Positions 63,075 through 64,000 of a stretch of 64,000 bases of DNA are shown one piece after another (position 1 is the first letter of the stretch; each line of letters opens with the position of its first letter). Made by a program: the position numbers and the translations under genes. This DNA comes from Bugula neritina (Eukaryota > Bryozoa > Gymnolaemata > Cheilostomatida > Bugulidae): contig OZ037765.1 of assembly GCA_964035545.1 (NCBI GenBank), positions 21,398,495 to 21,462,494 of the forward strand. Reading direction: 5' to 3'. The notes beneath the pieces are model-generated. The model did no database searches. It was not told the origin of the DNA and worked only from the letters and a program-made list of their open reading frames with translations.

Positions 63075-64000
63075 CTACAAAAGAGAAAAGTGACATGATA
63101 GCCATGAGGTCAACCACATTTTATATGGTAGCAAGAACATAAAGGGGTGATGTTCTTCAGCACAACTTTACTTTATTCAACTGATAAACTGTCAAGCATT
63201 AAATAATAAAATAAAATCGCATTTACAGAGGAAAACGTAGCAGCGAATTCGTTGGAGTTGCGATGTTTCCATAATCATTTAAATATCTCTCTATGCAAAG
63301 GAACAGCCTCAAGGCGTATTAAAATGTCAATTTAAAACAGGAAAATATATGAATATGTATCTAGAAACATCTTAGCTCTCATTTAAATACAATGTGAAGG
63401 TTACTTCCAACACAGAATAAAGATATTATTTTCAAACTAGTCTATTACTATCTACATTTATGTAACATCATACTTGTAAATTATCATTACTTACAAAATT
63501 AGTTTGACCTTATCAACTAACATCATAAAATTTAATCTGTGTACTAGTCATTTACAACCTCAAACATGTGTGTCATGAAAATCAAATTGATTATATAATA
63601 GCTAAAACTATTATCAACTCTGACTTCTAATTCCAATGACTTTGATAGTTGAGTATAAACATAATCTAAATATAAAACTTAAGATGATAGAAATTCAATT
63701 TTGATTTCTGTTTATTTTTAGCTGAAGCTCAAATTAATCAATATCAGTATGAATATTCATATTACAATTATGATTTTATTATTATCTAATTATAAAAGAT
63801 ACCAATTATTATTTGATTATATTGGCTAAAATACCAGTATTGAGCATACATAGTTAGGAAAATAATTTTGTTTTAATAAAAATGAAGGTCAGTGTCTAAA
63901 ATTTAACTGCAATACAAAGATAAATAATAGTAATTATAATAACATTTATTATCATTGAAGTTGCATGCATTGAATGGATCATTTATATAGATAATTTAGT
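63075..64000. other. Upstream intron sequence of the TP53BP1-like gene
   Basis: AT-rich sequence with no exon recognised on either strand. From about 63600 it has short degenerate AT-rich motifs (ATTATTATC, AATTATAAT) like the other simple-sequence blocks. Confidence 0.5.

Overview
The window is AT-rich nuclear DNA from an animal. Multi-exon genes have mostly short introns (about 100 to 1,000 bp, a few longer) with GT-AG borders, and their products match metazoan protein families end to end. Nothing looks vertebrate-specific and there are no bacterial gene arrays, so an invertebrate metazoan is the best description; I cannot name the phylum. A 200-base run of N (52810-53009) shows this is part of an assembled scaffold.

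I rebuilt seven protein-coding genes by joining exons so that splice sites, reading phase and family similarity all agree. From left to right: (1) minus strand, 1-11062, HFM1/MER3-type meiotic DNA helicase, its 3' end cut by the window edge; (2) plus strand, 14887-24152, extracellular heparan-sulfate 6-O-endosulfatase (SULF); (3) minus strand, 25558-31211, TBATA/SPATIAL-like protein; (4) minus strand, 32789-39456, ALDH8A1-type aldehyde dehydrogenase; (5) plus strand, 44684-47812, CWF19L1; (6) plus strand, 52394-60390, SRRT/ARS2; (7) minus strand, 60729-63074 and beyond, the C-terminal part of a TP53BP1-like tandem-BRCT protein. The genes do not form one pathway. Two sit in RNA processing (CWF19L1, SRRT) and two in DNA break repair or recombination (HFM1, TP53BP1-like). 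SULF/TBATA and SRRT/TP53BP1-like are convergent pairs; HFM1/SULF and ALDH8A1/CWF19L1 are divergent pairs.

Special introns: SRRT has a textbook AT-AC U12-type intron (57701-57890), HFM1 has a likely GT-AG U12-type intron (10132-10242), and HFM1 and ALDH8A1 each have one GC-AG intron.

Mobile and repeated DNA: a 1,832-bp hAT-like element with a perfect 8-bp target duplication (48458-50289); a 1,324-bp TA-flanked pogo-like element inside an SRRT intron that carries repeated copies of part of its own terminal repeat (58806-60129); two copies of a small MITE family (29114-29272 and about 62432-62530); a LINE 3' fragment in a SULF intron; tRNA-derived SINE-like sequence; microsatellites; a 35-bp minisatellite; and several blocks of degenerate simple sequence. 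Intron 4 of CWF19L1 carries a broken partial copy of exon 4.

No CRISPR array, rRNA gene or intact tRNA gene was seen. Exon borders were placed by eye with phase checks; a few (noted per gene) are uncertain.
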